Shown here piece after piece: positions 45,713-56,600 of a stretch of 64,000 nucleotides of DNA (positions within the stretch are counted from its first letter, which is position 1; every line of letters begins with the position of its first letter). This stretch comes from JANQSS01 sp965249735 (GTDB lineage Bacteria; Bacteroidota; Bacteroidia; Chitinophagales; Saprospiraceae), in contig CBDFMS010000019.1 in the NCBI GenBank assembly GCA_965249735.1, forward strand, positions 124,001 through 188,000, written 5' to 3'. The notes beneath the pieces are model-generated. The model was not told the origin of the DNA. It searched no databases and saw only the letters and a list, made by a program, of their open reading frames with translations. The position numbers were made by a program, and so were the translations under genes.

Positions 45713-46477
45713 TTAATTGTTGTCCCACTTTGAATACCACAATTGGAATTCATCCTTCTTTCGGCGCGCAATGGGCACTTCCTCCTGGTCTGTCATAATA
45801 ACAGTTAATTTCAATGGATGAGACTCAATGTGCTCATGATTAATGATGTGTGATTTATGACACCTAATAAACCCTTTGTCGATCACCAAATCTTCTAATT
45901 CTCCGATTGATTTAGAGACTAGATTCTTTTTGCCGTCAGAGGAATAGATATAACTATAATTTCGCTCCCCTTTAATACGCACTATGTCTTTCAGTACCAG
46001 TCGTAATTCTTCCTGTTGTGTCTTGATCGTAAGGATCTGATTGGAGATTTTTGAAGTTTTAAAATTCTGCAAAGCGCATCTGATATCACGCCCGGTATCA
46101 AATTCATTGAGTTGAAGTTTAAATCTATTGACGGCTTCTCTGAGATTATCAAGATCAATTGGTTTCAATAAATAGTCCAGGGCATTGAATCGGATGGCTT
46201 TAATCGCATAATGGCTAAACGATGTAATAAAAACAGTTTGGAAAGCTATGGCCTTGAGTTGTGCGAGCATTTCGAAGCCTGTCATGTCGGTCATTTCAAC
46301 ATCTAAAAAAATCAAGTCAGGATCATAAAGCCTGATTTTTTCAATTCCTTCAGACCCACTTGCCGCAGTATCTATAACGAGTACTTCAGGGACAAACAAA
46401 TCCAACTTATCCTTTAGCATATCACGTACAAATGGATCATCATCGATGATTAAACTTCTAATCCTTAAGTCGCCCAT
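45713..46477 (-). CDS. LytTR-family response regulator
   Basis: A 254-residue response regulator. The receiver domain has IDDDPFVRD, the phosphoacceptor LIFLDVEMTDMTGFE and TSFSHYAIKA, then the LytTR DNA-binding domain from about residue 150 (LVLKDIVRIKGERNYSYIY, KSIGELE, IRCHKSHIIN). It lies 54 bases after a gene for an Hpt protein, which in turn follows a hybrid kinase gene on the same strand. It is the likely output of that phosphorelay. Confidence 0.93.
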   Translation of the reverse strand: MGDLRIRSLIIDDDPFVRDMLKDKLDLFVPEVLVIDTAASGSEGIEKIRLYDPDLIFLDVEMTDMTGFEMLAQLKAIAFQTVFITSFSHYAIKAIRFNALDYLLKPIDLDNLREAVNRFKLQLNEFDTGRDIRCALQNFKTSKISNQILTIKTQQEELRLVLKDIVRIKGERNYSYIYSSDGKKNLVSKSIGELEDLVIDKGFIRCHKSHIINHEHIESHPLKLTVIMTDQEEVPIARRKKDEFQLWYSKWDNN

Positions 46478-46531
46478 AACTATTAATTAAATCTTGATTT
46501 CATTAATTCTAAGCTTCTATTAGACATGTGT

Positions 46532-46897
46532 TCATTGGTCATAATAGGCAATTAATTTCTCTATTTCTTCGAGTGCGTTTTCAATTATAAAAATGATAGA
46601 TTCTCCCGACTTCATTAGTTCGCGTGCTGAAATAGTGTCATATTCCAATTCCAACCGTGTAATTAAGGGGACCACATCACTCATTTCAAAAAATTGTAAC
46701 TGTGGACGCATATTATGCAAAATCTGTCTGATTTCCGCTCGATTATTCTGCTGAATATGGCTTTTGAGTTCCATGAGTCGTTCTGATACCAGTATCTTGA
46801 ATTGAATCAAATATCTGAACAACTTATCAGAATCACCTCGCGTAATCTGCAGCACATTTTTTAGGTTGACGTATTTTGTTTTTGGTTCTTTGGGCAT
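46532..46897 (-). CDS. Hpt-domain phosphotransfer protein
   Basis: A 121-residue helical protein of the Hpt type. The phosphorylatable His is in IRQILHNMRPQLQFFEM, in line with the Bacteroidota Hpt pattern. The start is placed at the ATG at 46897 (MPKEPKTKY), four bases after the kinase stop; an upstream ATG at 46933 lies inside the kinase gene. It should pass a phosphate from the hybrid kinase's receiver domain to the LytTR regulator. Confidence 0.75.
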   Translation of the reverse strand: MPKEPKTKYVNLKNVLQITRGDSDKLFRYLIQFKILVSERLMELKSHIQQNNRAEIRQILHNMRPQLQFFEMSDVVPLITRLELEYDTISARELMKSGESIIFIIENALEEIEKLIAYYDQ

Positions 46898-46901
46898 TAT
46901 T

Positions 46902-48374
46902 CTATTCTGAGAAGCCACGTTGTGTGACTTCATTTGACATCGTATGAAATAATTCTTCCAATTTATACGGTTTTGGAATATAACTACTCATCCCTGCCTC
47001 GTAGCAGTGATCGATTTCAGATTTTAGCAAACTGGCCGTCATGGCAATAATTGGCGTTGGAATATTAGCGTTAATCGATTCCCATTCCCTTATATTTTTT
47101 GTAGACTGATATCCGTCCATTTCGGGCATTTGAATATCCATAAGGACCATGTCGAATTTGTTAGATTTGATTTTGTCGAAAGCTATTTTGCCATTTCTTG
47201 CAATCTCTATTATAGGATCCTTTATGTAGAAAGATAGATCATCCCGAATGACCATGACATTGAACTCATTGTCCTCTGCAATTAATATTTTTAAGCCAGA
47301 CAAGGGCCGAGCTAAATTTCTCAGATGTTCATCGTTATCCGTCACATCTTTAGCTTGTTTCGTGACAGCTTGTTGATAAGGTAATTCAATTGTGAAGGTA
47401 CTTCCTTTACTCACCTCGCTCTTCACCCGGATTTGTCCACCCATAAGCTCGATTAGATCCCGCGATATTCTCAATCCGAGACCGGATCCTTGCTCTCTTG
47501 TATGACCATCCTTAATTTGTTCAAATGTGTCGAAAATGCGATCTAACTTATTTTCAGGGATTCCAATTCCGGTGTCCTCGACGGCAATATCAAGTACATC
47601 ACCTTCCCTCCTATTCATCGAAATAATGATTTGTCCCTTATCAGTAAACTTAATCGCATTGCTCATCAGATTAATTAATATCTGATTTAGGCGTACCTGG
47701 TCTGCAATGATTAAATCGGGTATATCGCCGGTTGTCTGAGAAGTTAATTGAATACCCTTGGCATCGGATTTGACTCTCATTATATCGATGACATTTTGCA
47801 CGAGCAGGGACGGATCCATTTCTTCAACTTCGATTGTCAATTTACCCGCCTCAATTTTGGACAGATCCAGGATATCATTCAAAATGACCATTAAATTATC
47901 AGCGCTTTCATGAATAGCGTTAAAGTATTTGTCCTGTTCTTTTGGATGGGGGTTTCTTCTTAGAATATTTGTGATTCCGGCAATCGCATGAATGGGTGTC
48001 CGAATGTCATGGCTCATGTTAGCTAAAAATTGCTCCTCGTACTTTTCAGACTGTTCTGCTCTTTCTTTAAGCTTTTCAGCTTCTTCTTTTTGCTTCCAAA
48101 GGGCACTCGTTCGTTGCTTTACGACCTCTTCTAACTCCATGTGATAATTCTTTAGAGAAGAGGTTCGCCAGTGCATATATAAAAGCACTCCAATAATGCC
48201 GGCAAAGAGGACGATTAATCCGATGCTCTCAATCTTCAATAAATTTGATTCTGATTTAAAAATTTCACTTGTACACGAGGTGAAAAGTAAAGGTGAGAAC
48301 AAATAAATCCAATATTTCTTCAAAATGCATGTCCGTTGAAGTTTAAATCTCTTCATGTTATTGTGGTAGAGCAT
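46902..48374 (-). CDS. Hybrid histidine kinase with receiver domain
   Basis: A 490-residue hybrid kinase. Two membrane-type segments (about 20-34 and 50-66) enclose only about 15 residues. A short coiled coil leads to the H-box NMSHDIRTPIHAI, then N box NLMSNAIKF, G boxes VEDTGIGIPE and GSGLGLRIS. A receiver domain follows (IAEDNEFN, phosphoacceptor VLMDIQMPEMDG, KP near the end). No sizeable sensor domain is present, which is unusual. With the downstream Hpt and LytTR genes it makes a three-gene phosphorelay. A slightly later start (MKRFKL) is possible. Confidence 0.9.
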   Translation of the reverse strand: MLYHNNMKRFKLQRTCILKKYWIYLFSPLLFTSCTSEIFKSESNLLKIESIGLIVLFAGIIGVLLYMHWRTSSLKNYHMELEEVVKQRTSALWKQKEEAEKLKERAEQSEKYEEQFLANMSHDIRTPIHAIAGITNILRRNPHPKEQDKYFNAIHESADNLMVILNDILDLSKIEAGKLTIEVEEMDPSLLVQNVIDIMRVKSDAKGIQLTSQTTGDIPDLIIADQVRLNQILINLMSNAIKFTDKGQIIISMNRREGDVLDIAVEDTGIGIPENKLDRIFDTFEQIKDGHTREQGSGLGLRISRDLIELMGGQIRVKSEVSKGSTFTIELPYQQAVTKQAKDVTDNDEHLRNLARPLSGLKILIAEDNEFNVMVIRDDLSFYIKDPIIEIARNGKIAFDKIKSNKFDMVLMDIQMPEMDGYQSTKNIREWESINANIPTPIIAMTASLLKSEIDHCYEAGMSSYIPKPYKLEELFHTMSNEVTQRGFSE

Positions 48375-48470
48375 GTATATCTACTAAGGATTTGGAATTA
48401 AAATTCTTTTATTAAATAGTGAATTCATTCTATCTAAATATTCGAATCAAATACGTTATACATATTCCAT

Positions 48471-51254
48471 TTATTCCAACTCCCCTTCTCCTACATCATC
48501 CGTTGCATTCTTTATTTCAGTCACTGCATCCACTACATCCTCTGTTGCTTTATTCAATTTAGTGACTTTATTTTTTCGAGGAGCCGATGATTCGCCTAAA
48601 CCTTTTTTGTTTTCTGCCGGGGCCAACTTTGTCTTTTCCCAGTTATCGGGTTTAATGTCAGTAAAAGTAAGTTGTCTTTTATCGAAATGCACATAAATTG
48701 TTTCTCCCGGACCAAAATTCCCACTAAGAACATGCTTCGCCAATTCATTGACTAGATCGTGTTGGATTACGCGTTTCATAGGTCGTGCGCCAAATTGCGG
48801 GTCATAACCCAAATCTGCCAGGTGAGACAAAGCGCGCTCACTCAATTCCATTTTAATTTCCTGAAACGCCAAAGATTTATGCACCTTTCGCATCATCAGA
48901 CCAGCGATCTTTTTAATTTCTTCGCGTGTTAAAGGCAAGAACATTATTTTGTCGTCGATGCGATTTAGAAACTCTGGTCGTAATTGTTCTTTTAGTTTGT
49001 CAAATACTTCTTCCCTGGTAGCATCGATTATTTCTTGTCTGTGTTCGATACCAACATGATCCAGATCCTCAAAATTTTCCAGTATAATATCAGAGGCCAT
49101 ATTAGATGTCATGATAATAATGCAATTTTTAAAATCTGCTACCCTACCACGGTTATCCGTCAATCGACCATCATCCAGTACTTGTAGTAAAATATTGAAG
49201 GTGTCGGGATGTGCTTTTTCAATTTCATCCAATAGCACAATGGAATATGGGCGTCTCCGAACGGCCTCGGTCAGTTGACCACCTTCTTCATACCCAACAT
49301 ACCCGGGAGGTGCACCGACTAACCGGGATACGGAATGCCGTTCCTGGTACTCACTCATATCAATTCTCGTAATAGCATTTTCATCATCAAAAAGGACCTC
49401 GGCTAATGTCTTAGCCAATTCTGTCTTTCCGACTCCGGTTGGGCCAAGAAAGATGAATGACCCTATCGGTTTTTTGGTATCCTGCAGTCCCGCTCGTGAT
49501 CGCCGGATTGCATCACTAACAGCAACGACGGCTTCGCGCTGACCAATCAAGCGGCGTCCAATCTCATCTTCCAATTTGAGCAAACGTTCCCTTTCGCTCT
49601 TCATCATTTTGGCTACCGGAATTCCGGTCCATCGTCCCACAATATCTGCTACATCATTCGCCGTCACTTCTTCATTTGTAAAGCGACCTTCTTCCGGTAG
49701 CGAATGAAGCCGATCTTCAGCTTCTTTTAATTTTACTTCATCGGCTTTTAATTCGCCATATCGAATGCGTGCAACTTCTTCAAAATCACTTTCTCGTTCG
49801 GCCTTATCCGATTGGTGCTCCAATTCATCCATGTGTTTTTTAATGGATGTTATTGTATTGACAATTTCTTTTTCATTTTGCCAAATTGCCCGTAGAGAAT
49901 CTAATTTTTCTTTTTCATTTGCAATCTGTTCATTTAATACGTTTAGTTTTTTCTCGTCTTTTTCTTTTTTAATGTATTCACGCTCTATTTCCAGTTGACG
50001 TAGTTTTCGATCGGATTCGTCTATTTCTTCCGGAACACTATCCAATTCCAATCTCAATTTAGCAGCAGCTTCATCAATTAGATCTATAGCTTTATCCGGG
50101 AGTGCACGATCAGGAATATAGCGATGAGATAATTGAGCTGCAGCGATCAAGGCTTCATCCAGGATTTCAATTTTATGATACATTTCATATTTTTCCTGAA
50201 TTCCTCGTAAAATAGAGATGGTATCCTCTACACTGGGCTCTTCGATGAGTACAGTCTGAAAGCGCCGTACCAACGCTTTGTCCTTCTCAAAGTATTTTTG
50301 ATATTCATCCAACGTGGTGGCACCTATTGTGCGTAATTCTCCCCGAGCAAGTGCAGGTTTCAAAATATTAGCTGCATCCATGGCTCCATTTCCGCCTCCT
50401 GCGCCTATTAGGGTATGTATTTCATCTACGAATAAAATAATTTCACCATTTGCCCCGGTTACTTCCTTAATAACCGCCTTGAGACGCTCTTCAAATTCTC
50501 CTTTATATTTTGCTCCGGCGATTAGAGAAGCGATATCGAGTGTATAGATTCTTTTTGACAGTAAATTTTCCGGTACATCACCGCTGACGATTCGCCAGGC
50601 AATTCCTTCTACAATTGCCGTTTTCCCAACTCCTGCCTCACCAATTAATATTGGATTATTTTTCTTTCTACGTGATAGGATATGCATTAATCGTCTAATT
50701 TCTTCATCACGGCCGACAATGGGATCTAATTTTCCACTTTCCGCTTGTTCATTTAGATTAATCGCAAATTTTGCCAATACATTGAATTGTTCATCAGCAG
50801 ACGGACTCGTTACTTTTTCACCTTTTCGTAATTCTTCAATAGCCGATTTGAGCGTTTCAAGCGTAGCACCCTCCCCTTTCAGGATAGTCGAAGCCTGGGA
50901 TTTCCCTTTTAATATGCCCATGAGTATCAACTCCATCGAGATATATTGATCCCCAAAGTCTGACATCATTCCCTTGGCATTGCTGAGCGCTTTATTTGCG
51001 TCATTGGTCAGATAATGTTTTCCACCGCCTTTGACTTTTGGTAATCGATTTAGTTCGACATTAACTAAATCCCGTAATCTTAATGAATTGATACCAAGTT
51101 TTCCCAATAAGTAAGTTATGAGGTGTTCATCAACTTCCATCATGGCCTTCAGCATATGGGTTGTATCCACTGCCTGTTGGCCATATCCTCCGGCCATTTC
51201 CTGGGCCTTGAGGATGGTATCTTGTGCTTTTATCGTGAAATTGTCGTATGTCAT
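48471..51254 (-). CDS. clpB: Protein disaggregase ClpB
   Basis: A 927-residue ClpB, the AAA+ machine that with DnaK rescues aggregated proteins. The N-terminal repeat domain (from FTIKAQDTILKAQE), the first Walker A GEAGVGKTAI, the coiled middle domain (about 400-530), and the second Walker A GPTGVGKTEL are in order; ARGELRTIGATTLDEY and VVLLDEIEKAHPD are conserved. It is about 60 residues longer than the E. coli protein because of a charged C-terminal tail (ESSAPRKNKVTKLN onward). It is probably transcribed alone. Confidence 0.96.
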   Translation of the reverse strand: MTYDNFTIKAQDTILKAQEMAGGYGQQAVDTTHMLKAMMEVDEHLITYLLGKLGINSLRLRDLVNVELNRLPKVKGGGKHYLTNDANKALSNAKGMMSDFGDQYISMELILMGILKGKSQASTILKGEGATLETLKSAIEELRKGEKVTSPSADEQFNVLAKFAINLNEQAESGKLDPIVGRDEEIRRLMHILSRRKKNNPILIGEAGVGKTAIVEGIAWRIVSGDVPENLLSKRIYTLDIASLIAGAKYKGEFEERLKAVIKEVTGANGEIILFVDEIHTLIGAGGGNGAMDAANILKPALARGELRTIGATTLDEYQKYFEKDKALVRRFQTVLIEEPSVEDTISILRGIQEKYEMYHKIEILDEALIAAAQLSHRYIPDRALPDKAIDLIDEAAAKLRLELDSVPEEIDESDRKLRQLEIEREYIKKEKDEKKLNVLNEQIANEKEKLDSLRAIWQNEKEIVNTITSIKKHMDELEHQSDKAERESDFEEVARIRYGELKADEVKLKEAEDRLHSLPEEGRFTNEEVTANDVADIVGRWTGIPVAKMMKSERERLLKLEDEIGRRLIGQREAVVAVSDAIRRSRAGLQDTKKPIGSFIFLGPTGVGKTELAKTLAEVLFDDENAITRIDMSEYQERHSVSRLVGAPPGYVGYEEGGQLTEAVRRRPYSIVLLDEIEKAHPDTFNILLQVLDDGRLTDNRGRVADFKNCIIIMTSNMASDIILENFEDLDHVGIEHRQEIIDATREEVFDKLKEQLRPEFLNRIDDKIMFLPLTREEIKKIAGLMMRKVHKSLAFQEIKMELSERALSHLADLGYDPQFGARPMKRVIQHDLVNELAKHVLSGNFGPGETIYVHFDKRQLTFTDIKPDNWEKTKLAPAENKKGLGESSAPRKNKVTKLNKATEDVVDAVTEIKNATDDVGEGELE

Positions 51255-51410
51255 TGTGTATCTGTTATGTTCACCATTTCATTATGCTGCCAATATCGGA
51301 ATTTTCGAGCTAGGTGCCCGATTGATGAGATGGTTATATCCGGAAGTTTTAGAGATCAAAAAGATTTGATAAGCCACTTTGCTTAATATTCGATTCATCG
51401 TGTCATGAAA

Positions 51411-51845
51411 TCACACGGCATGTTGCTGGATTACAGCCATAAAATCGGCTTCAAAGTTTCCAGCTAACTGATTATTCATTTTCAGTTTTAATTTATTCTC
51501 CATCAAAGTGATCCGTACAAATTCATTGCGTTCGTACCAAGAATCGGCTTTGTCAACATAAATGCGCCTATTCCGCTTCTTATGCATAAGGCTAAAATTT
51601 CGTTTTTCAAGCCATTCGAACGCCGAAAGATCAGATTTAATGGGAAGATAGATGAGTGTATGCTTGCGTTCTATTGCGAGCTTATCCTCAATAAGTGCAA
51701 AGCCGATGGCAGTTAAAGTTATCCAGTACCAGTTTTGATTAAAAAAAAGCACTTTTTCCAGCAAATACTCCACACAATAAGCCAATACCAGTAAAATGGC
51801 AGCTTTCATTAGAATTCGAAGAACAAAGCTATACTTTAAAAACAT
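51411..51845 (-). CDS. Small membrane protein of unknown function
   Basis: A 144-residue protein with two N-terminal membrane segments (about 8-25 and 38-52) and a soluble C-terminal half with alternating strands (IYVDKADSWYERNEFVRITL, KLKLKMNNQLAGNF). I do not recognise the family. It begins nine bases after the M14 peptidase gene ends and is likely cotranscribed with it. Confidence 0.65.
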   Translation of the reverse strand: MFLKYSFVLRILMKAAILLVLAYCVEYLLEKVLFFNQNWYWITLTAIGFALIEDKLAIERKHTLIYLPIKSDLSAFEWLEKRNFSLMHKKRNRRIYVDKADSWYERNEFVRITLMENKLKLKMNNQLAGNFEADFMAVIQQHAV

Positions 51846-51854
51846 GGGGACACC

Positions 51855-53618
51855 TTAATCAAACAGTCTAGCAACAGGATACAAGTTATGTGTTTTTTCA
51901 TAATAGTGAGAAGACTTGTAGATGAAATCTAATTGTGCCCTGGCATTACCGGCAAAATCTTCATCATTTTCCTTTTTTTTCGTGAATGCTGCCTGTAAGG
52001 CATCATCAGAACGAAGCAGCTCAGCAGCCAGATCCTCAAAAACATATGCGCTGAAGTATTCCTTTTGCATTAAAATTTCATCGAAATAATTCCAGGCGAA
52101 ATAGGAATCGGGGGCCTGAGGTTCGAGCGTTTCTATAATAAAGCGGCGGGCCGGTTGATGTGTCGATATGACATAATCACCACTGCGCACATGAAAATCG
52201 GTCACCTCCATCTCAACTTCGATGTTATAATGCAGATAATGCGACTCATAGGCACCTGACCTCGTCTTGAAATCGGAAATCCGATATGACCTGGATGTGA
52301 TGAAGGAATCACGCCGAGATCGTTCAATTTCAACACCGTTGAGTCTAAGCCTTTCAGCCACGCCAGAATAGGCCTGTGGTAATACGTAGGTATGCGGGAC
52401 CTCTACCTCCTCTGAAACATTGTAGTGATTCCAAAATGGAATTTCCTTTTCATAGGGTTCAGATCGATCATAGTAAAGTCGCTCAAGTCCGGTTACCTCA
52501 CTCGTTTTTGTTTTTGCTGTATAACCCTTGAATAGCAACTTTTTAGATTTTGTCTTATCCAGCATCCACTTCAATGGAATGTTGTTTTGTTCAGCGTAAT
52601 AGATTTCGGCTTCATGCCTGGCTCGTTTCAATTGCTTTTTATTCCGGGCCACATTTTTGATCATCACGTCTAAAAATTGATATGTCGATTCGACCCTGTC
52701 TCTGTAAGGCTTTAACATATGCGCTTCAGTTGTGAAGCTTGGAATATGATGAAGTGCACCAAAGCCCATGGAGTAGCGCGCCAGGTCATCAAATGCCACA
52801 ATTCCTTCATCTGGCGTGGTTGGTGCATTGACATAAGGAATCATCGGCCACCTTCTTTCTTCCATATCCCGATATACTCCGGGTAAGAGATCCTCATATA
52901 TGAAATTACCTAATGGAGGTGCCAGGCGATCATTCATATTTGCGATCAGAGTCATCGTATAGGGATAGTCAGCGCCATTTGACGTATGTGTGTCGATGAA
53001 TACATCAGGACTCCAGCGTTTGAAAAGTTTAAGCAGTGATAGCGTATTGCGTGAGTCGGCTTTTATAAAATCCCGATTCAAATCAAGATTACGAGCATTT
53101 CCTCTAAAGCCGTACGCTTCAGGTCCATCTTGATTCGCTCTGCTGAAGCTCGACCGATTCAACATCCCGCCAACGTTGTATACCGGGACAATCAGGAGGA
53201 CTACATCATCGAGCAGGTTATGCTTGAAATCAGCACTTAAGAAATGATTTACAAGTATCATGCATGCTTCGATCCCACATGGTTCACCGGGATGAATGCC
53301 ATTGTTGATCAGGATGACAGCCCGATTGTCATCCTCACTTAATGGCTCGAATTGGCTTTTTTTATCTACGATGAATACGGACAAGGGCTTACCTGAATCC
53401 GACTCGCCGAATGAGGAAAATCGAACAAAATCAGCGCACCGACCGGCATTATGATAAAAGCTCATCACTTCATTGTAGTTGGCCGAATAGTTGCTGTCGT
53501 GTTGAAATCTGATATCTGGCATACAGTCATTTTGGGCTTGTGCCGGTGTAAGGTAAATGATTACTAAAAAATGACAAATTATGGGCAACAAGGATTTTAT
53601 GAAATCTTTTACATACAT
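51855..53618 (-). CDS. Secreted M14-family zinc carboxypeptidase
   Basis: A 587-residue exported M14 metallopeptidase. The signal peptide is in MYVKDFIKSLLPIICHFLVI onward to PAQAQ. Zn ligands: H and E in IHPGEPCG, and H in IDTHTSNG; the substrate Arg is in LDLNRDF and the catalytic Glu in FTTEAHML. The C-terminal 270 residues contain beta-rich domains. I choose the ATG at 53618 because the longer frame overlaps the divergent gene at 53674. It would trim peptides or glycan-linked peptides in the periplasm. The substrate is not evident. Confidence 0.88.
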   Translation of the reverse strand: MYVKDFIKSLLPIICHFLVIIYLTPAQAQNDCMPDIRFQHDSNYSANYNEVMSFYHNAGRCADFVRFSSFGESDSGKPLSVFIVDKKSQFEPLSEDDNRAVILINNGIHPGEPCGIEACMILVNHFLSADFKHNLLDDVVLLIVPVYNVGGMLNRSSFSRANQDGPEAYGFRGNARNLDLNRDFIKADSRNTLSLLKLFKRWSPDVFIDTHTSNGADYPYTMTLIANMNDRLAPPLGNFIYEDLLPGVYRDMEERRWPMIPYVNAPTTPDEGIVAFDDLARYSMGFGALHHIPSFTTEAHMLKPYRDRVESTYQFLDVMIKNVARNKKQLKRARHEAEIYYAEQNNIPLKWMLDKTKSKKLLFKGYTAKTKTSEVTGLERLYYDRSEPYEKEIPFWNHYNVSEEVEVPHTYVLPQAYSGVAERLRLNGVEIERSRRDSFITSRSYRISDFKTRSGAYESHYLHYNIEVEMEVTDFHVRSGDYVISTHQPARRFIIETLEPQAPDSYFAWNYFDEILMQKEYFSAYVFEDLAAELLRSDDALQAAFTKKKENDEDFAGNARAQLDFIYKSSHYYEKTHNLYPVARLFD

Positions 53619-53673
53619 ATTCACAATACTTTTATCATCCTGAATCGTTGGTTTTATAGTAAATTCCCTAATC

Positions 53674-56600
53674 ATGCAAAAAAGAATAATCTCTCTCGCA
53701 ATTCTTTCCCTAATCCTGAGCTTTAGTGTTCAAGTGATTTCAGCGCAGGGGTTTGGCAGGAATAAACCGAAATATAAGCAGTTTGATTTCGAAGTCTATA
53801 AGACGACCCATTTCGACATCTATCATTATTTCAAAGATCAACAAGTCATTGAAAATCTGGCATGGCAGAGTGAGGTGTGGCACGAGTTCATTCAATCCAT
53901 TGTTCAGGATACGATCTATTTCCAAAATCCTTTGATATTTTACTCAAATCACGGTGATTTTCAACAGACCAATACGATATCCAGCTCTGTCGGCGTCACA
54001 ACGGGTGGCGTAACCGAAGCGTTCAAAAATCGAGTGACTATGCCGGTCACGGTTGCAAATCAAAAGACCTTTCAAGTCCTCGGACATGAATTGGTTCATG
54101 CCTTCCAATTTGATATGGTTATCAGGGGTGACAGCACATCACTTCAAAATCTTGCCAATCTTCCCCTCTTTATGGTCGAAGGAATGGCCGAATATATCAC
54201 CAGGGGTCGCATAGATCCTTATACCAGTATGTGGATGCGTGACATCGTATTGAATGATGAAATTCCCACCATCAAGGAAATGTTCAGCCCAAAATATTTC
54301 CCTTATCGCTATGGTCAGGCATTTTGGTCCATCATGACGGACAGATATGGTGATGCCGTCATGCGCGAGTTGATGACGGCTACGGCAAAATACGGTTTGG
54401 AAATTGCCGCACCACTCCTTTTGCAAGAGGATTTAGATGGATTAACAGAAATCTGGCAGAATGGCTTGAAGGATCATTATGAAGAATTTCTTCCTCATGA
54501 AAAAGAGGATTTTATTGGAAGAAAATTACTTGACGATAAAAACGCCGGAAATTTAAATTTATCACCTTCGATCAGTCCAAATGGAAAACATGTCATCTTT
54601 TTGTCTGAAAAAGGAATATTCACCACTGAATTGTTTCTGGCTAATGCCACAAATGGTAAAATAATTCGAAAAATTGCCTCGACGTTAAAAGACAATGATT
54701 TTGACAACCTTGATGCTTTCGAATCTTCAGGTACGTGGTCACCCGACAGCAAGCGATATGCTTTTGTCGGATTTAGTAAAGGTCGAAATAAGATCTTTGT
54801 AAAAACTGTCGACAACGCAAAGGACGATATTGAATTTTTCATCGAGGATATCAATAGTATCAATAGCCCCTCCTGGTCACCCAATGGCAGGTATATCGCA
54901 TTCACAGGCATTAAAGACGGACAGGTTGATCTTTATCAAATAAATATTAAGACCAAAAAAATAACGCAATTAACAGATAATATTTATTCCGAATTGCAAC
55001 CAGATTGGAGTACTGACGGCGAGCGTATCGTTTTTTCGACAGATCAAAAAAGTATGGAAAAGCGGCCCAATGCCGGTCCATGGTATTACAACCTGGCCAC
55101 CATCAATGTGGATAACAAAGAAGTTGATCAGTTAGACATATTCAATTATGCAGATAATTTAAATCCACAATTCGACAGTGACAACAACATTTGGTTTTTA
55201 TCGGACCGAGATGGATATCGTAATATCTACAAATACGAAACCGTCACAGATAGTTTATTTCAGCAGACCGATTTTATGACCGGTGTTAGTGGTATCTCTT
55301 CTTTTGCTCCGGCTCTGAGTCTAGCTCGTAATCGAGATAAAGTAATTTTCACGCATTATTTCAACGGTAAGTATCAAATATATGGCGCTAAAGAACGCGC
55401 GTTTATTCGAAAACCAGTAGATAAAAACGACGTCGATAAAAAAGCCGGGACCTTACCTGGTGAATTGTCAAAAGCCGACCAGGTTAATATTGGATTGGCA
55501 ACCATAGGCGCTCGACAAGTAGCAAATGTCGACCAATTTTCCAAAGATGAGTACAAAGCCAAATTATCACTGGATGCCATACAAGGTAATGCCGGCGTGG
55601 GCATATCAAACGGGCTTTATGGGACACAAGCCGGTGCAGCCGGTGGTATTCAAATGATGTTCTCTGATGTCCTGGGTGATCATGTGATAGGTGCGACAGT
55701 GGCTATCAATGGGGAGCTGGAAGACGGAGGATTAGGTGTTCAATATATCAACAAAAAAGGTAGAATTCATTGGGGTGTTGGGTTGTCACATGTACCACCG
55801 CAGAGAATCGTATTGGGAGATAATCAGATTAAACCAACCGGGGACCCTAATATTTATCAAATTGATAATCGAGTCATTCGCACATTTGAAGATCAACTTT
55901 CTGTGTTGGGATCCTATCCAATTAATACCAATTTAAGAATAGATGCGAATGTTTCGACCTCCGGGCGATATTACAGTGATAAAATATATACAACGTTTGT
56001 TGATAATCTTATTGTTGATAATCAAAACCGTGTTTTAGGATATCGTGTACTTGGTGAAGAACGCGAGAAAATCAAGCATGACGGTGAAGACTTTGTTGTA
56101 CCAGTCGTTTATAATGGGCAACAATATAATTACCAGTTTCGTTATGGTTTCCTTTACAATGCCGGAATATCCATTGTAGGCGACAATTCTTTTTTCGGCC
56201 TCACCAGTCCACTGGCGGGTTATCGATTTCGTTTGGGAATTGATACATATAAAGGCCTCTATGATTTTACTGCCGGAACTGCCGATTTTAGAAAATATTT
56301 TTGGTCAAAGCCTGTAGCGATCGCTGTACGTGCTTTTCACTATGCTCGATTTGGAGAGGATGAGGATTCATTTAGCCCCATCTATCTTGGTTGGCAGGGA
56401 CTCGTTCGTGGAATTGGTGATGTTGGCTCAGTACAGGAATTGTTTGATCGATATGGTATATCGGTACCACATATTCAAGGTTCAAAAATATTAATGGCAA
56501 ATGTTGAAGTCAGATTGCCATTCACGGGACCAAAACAGATTTCAGTGATCCCATCAAATTTCTTATTCTCTGAATTAGCTGCATTTCTCGATTCCGGGGT

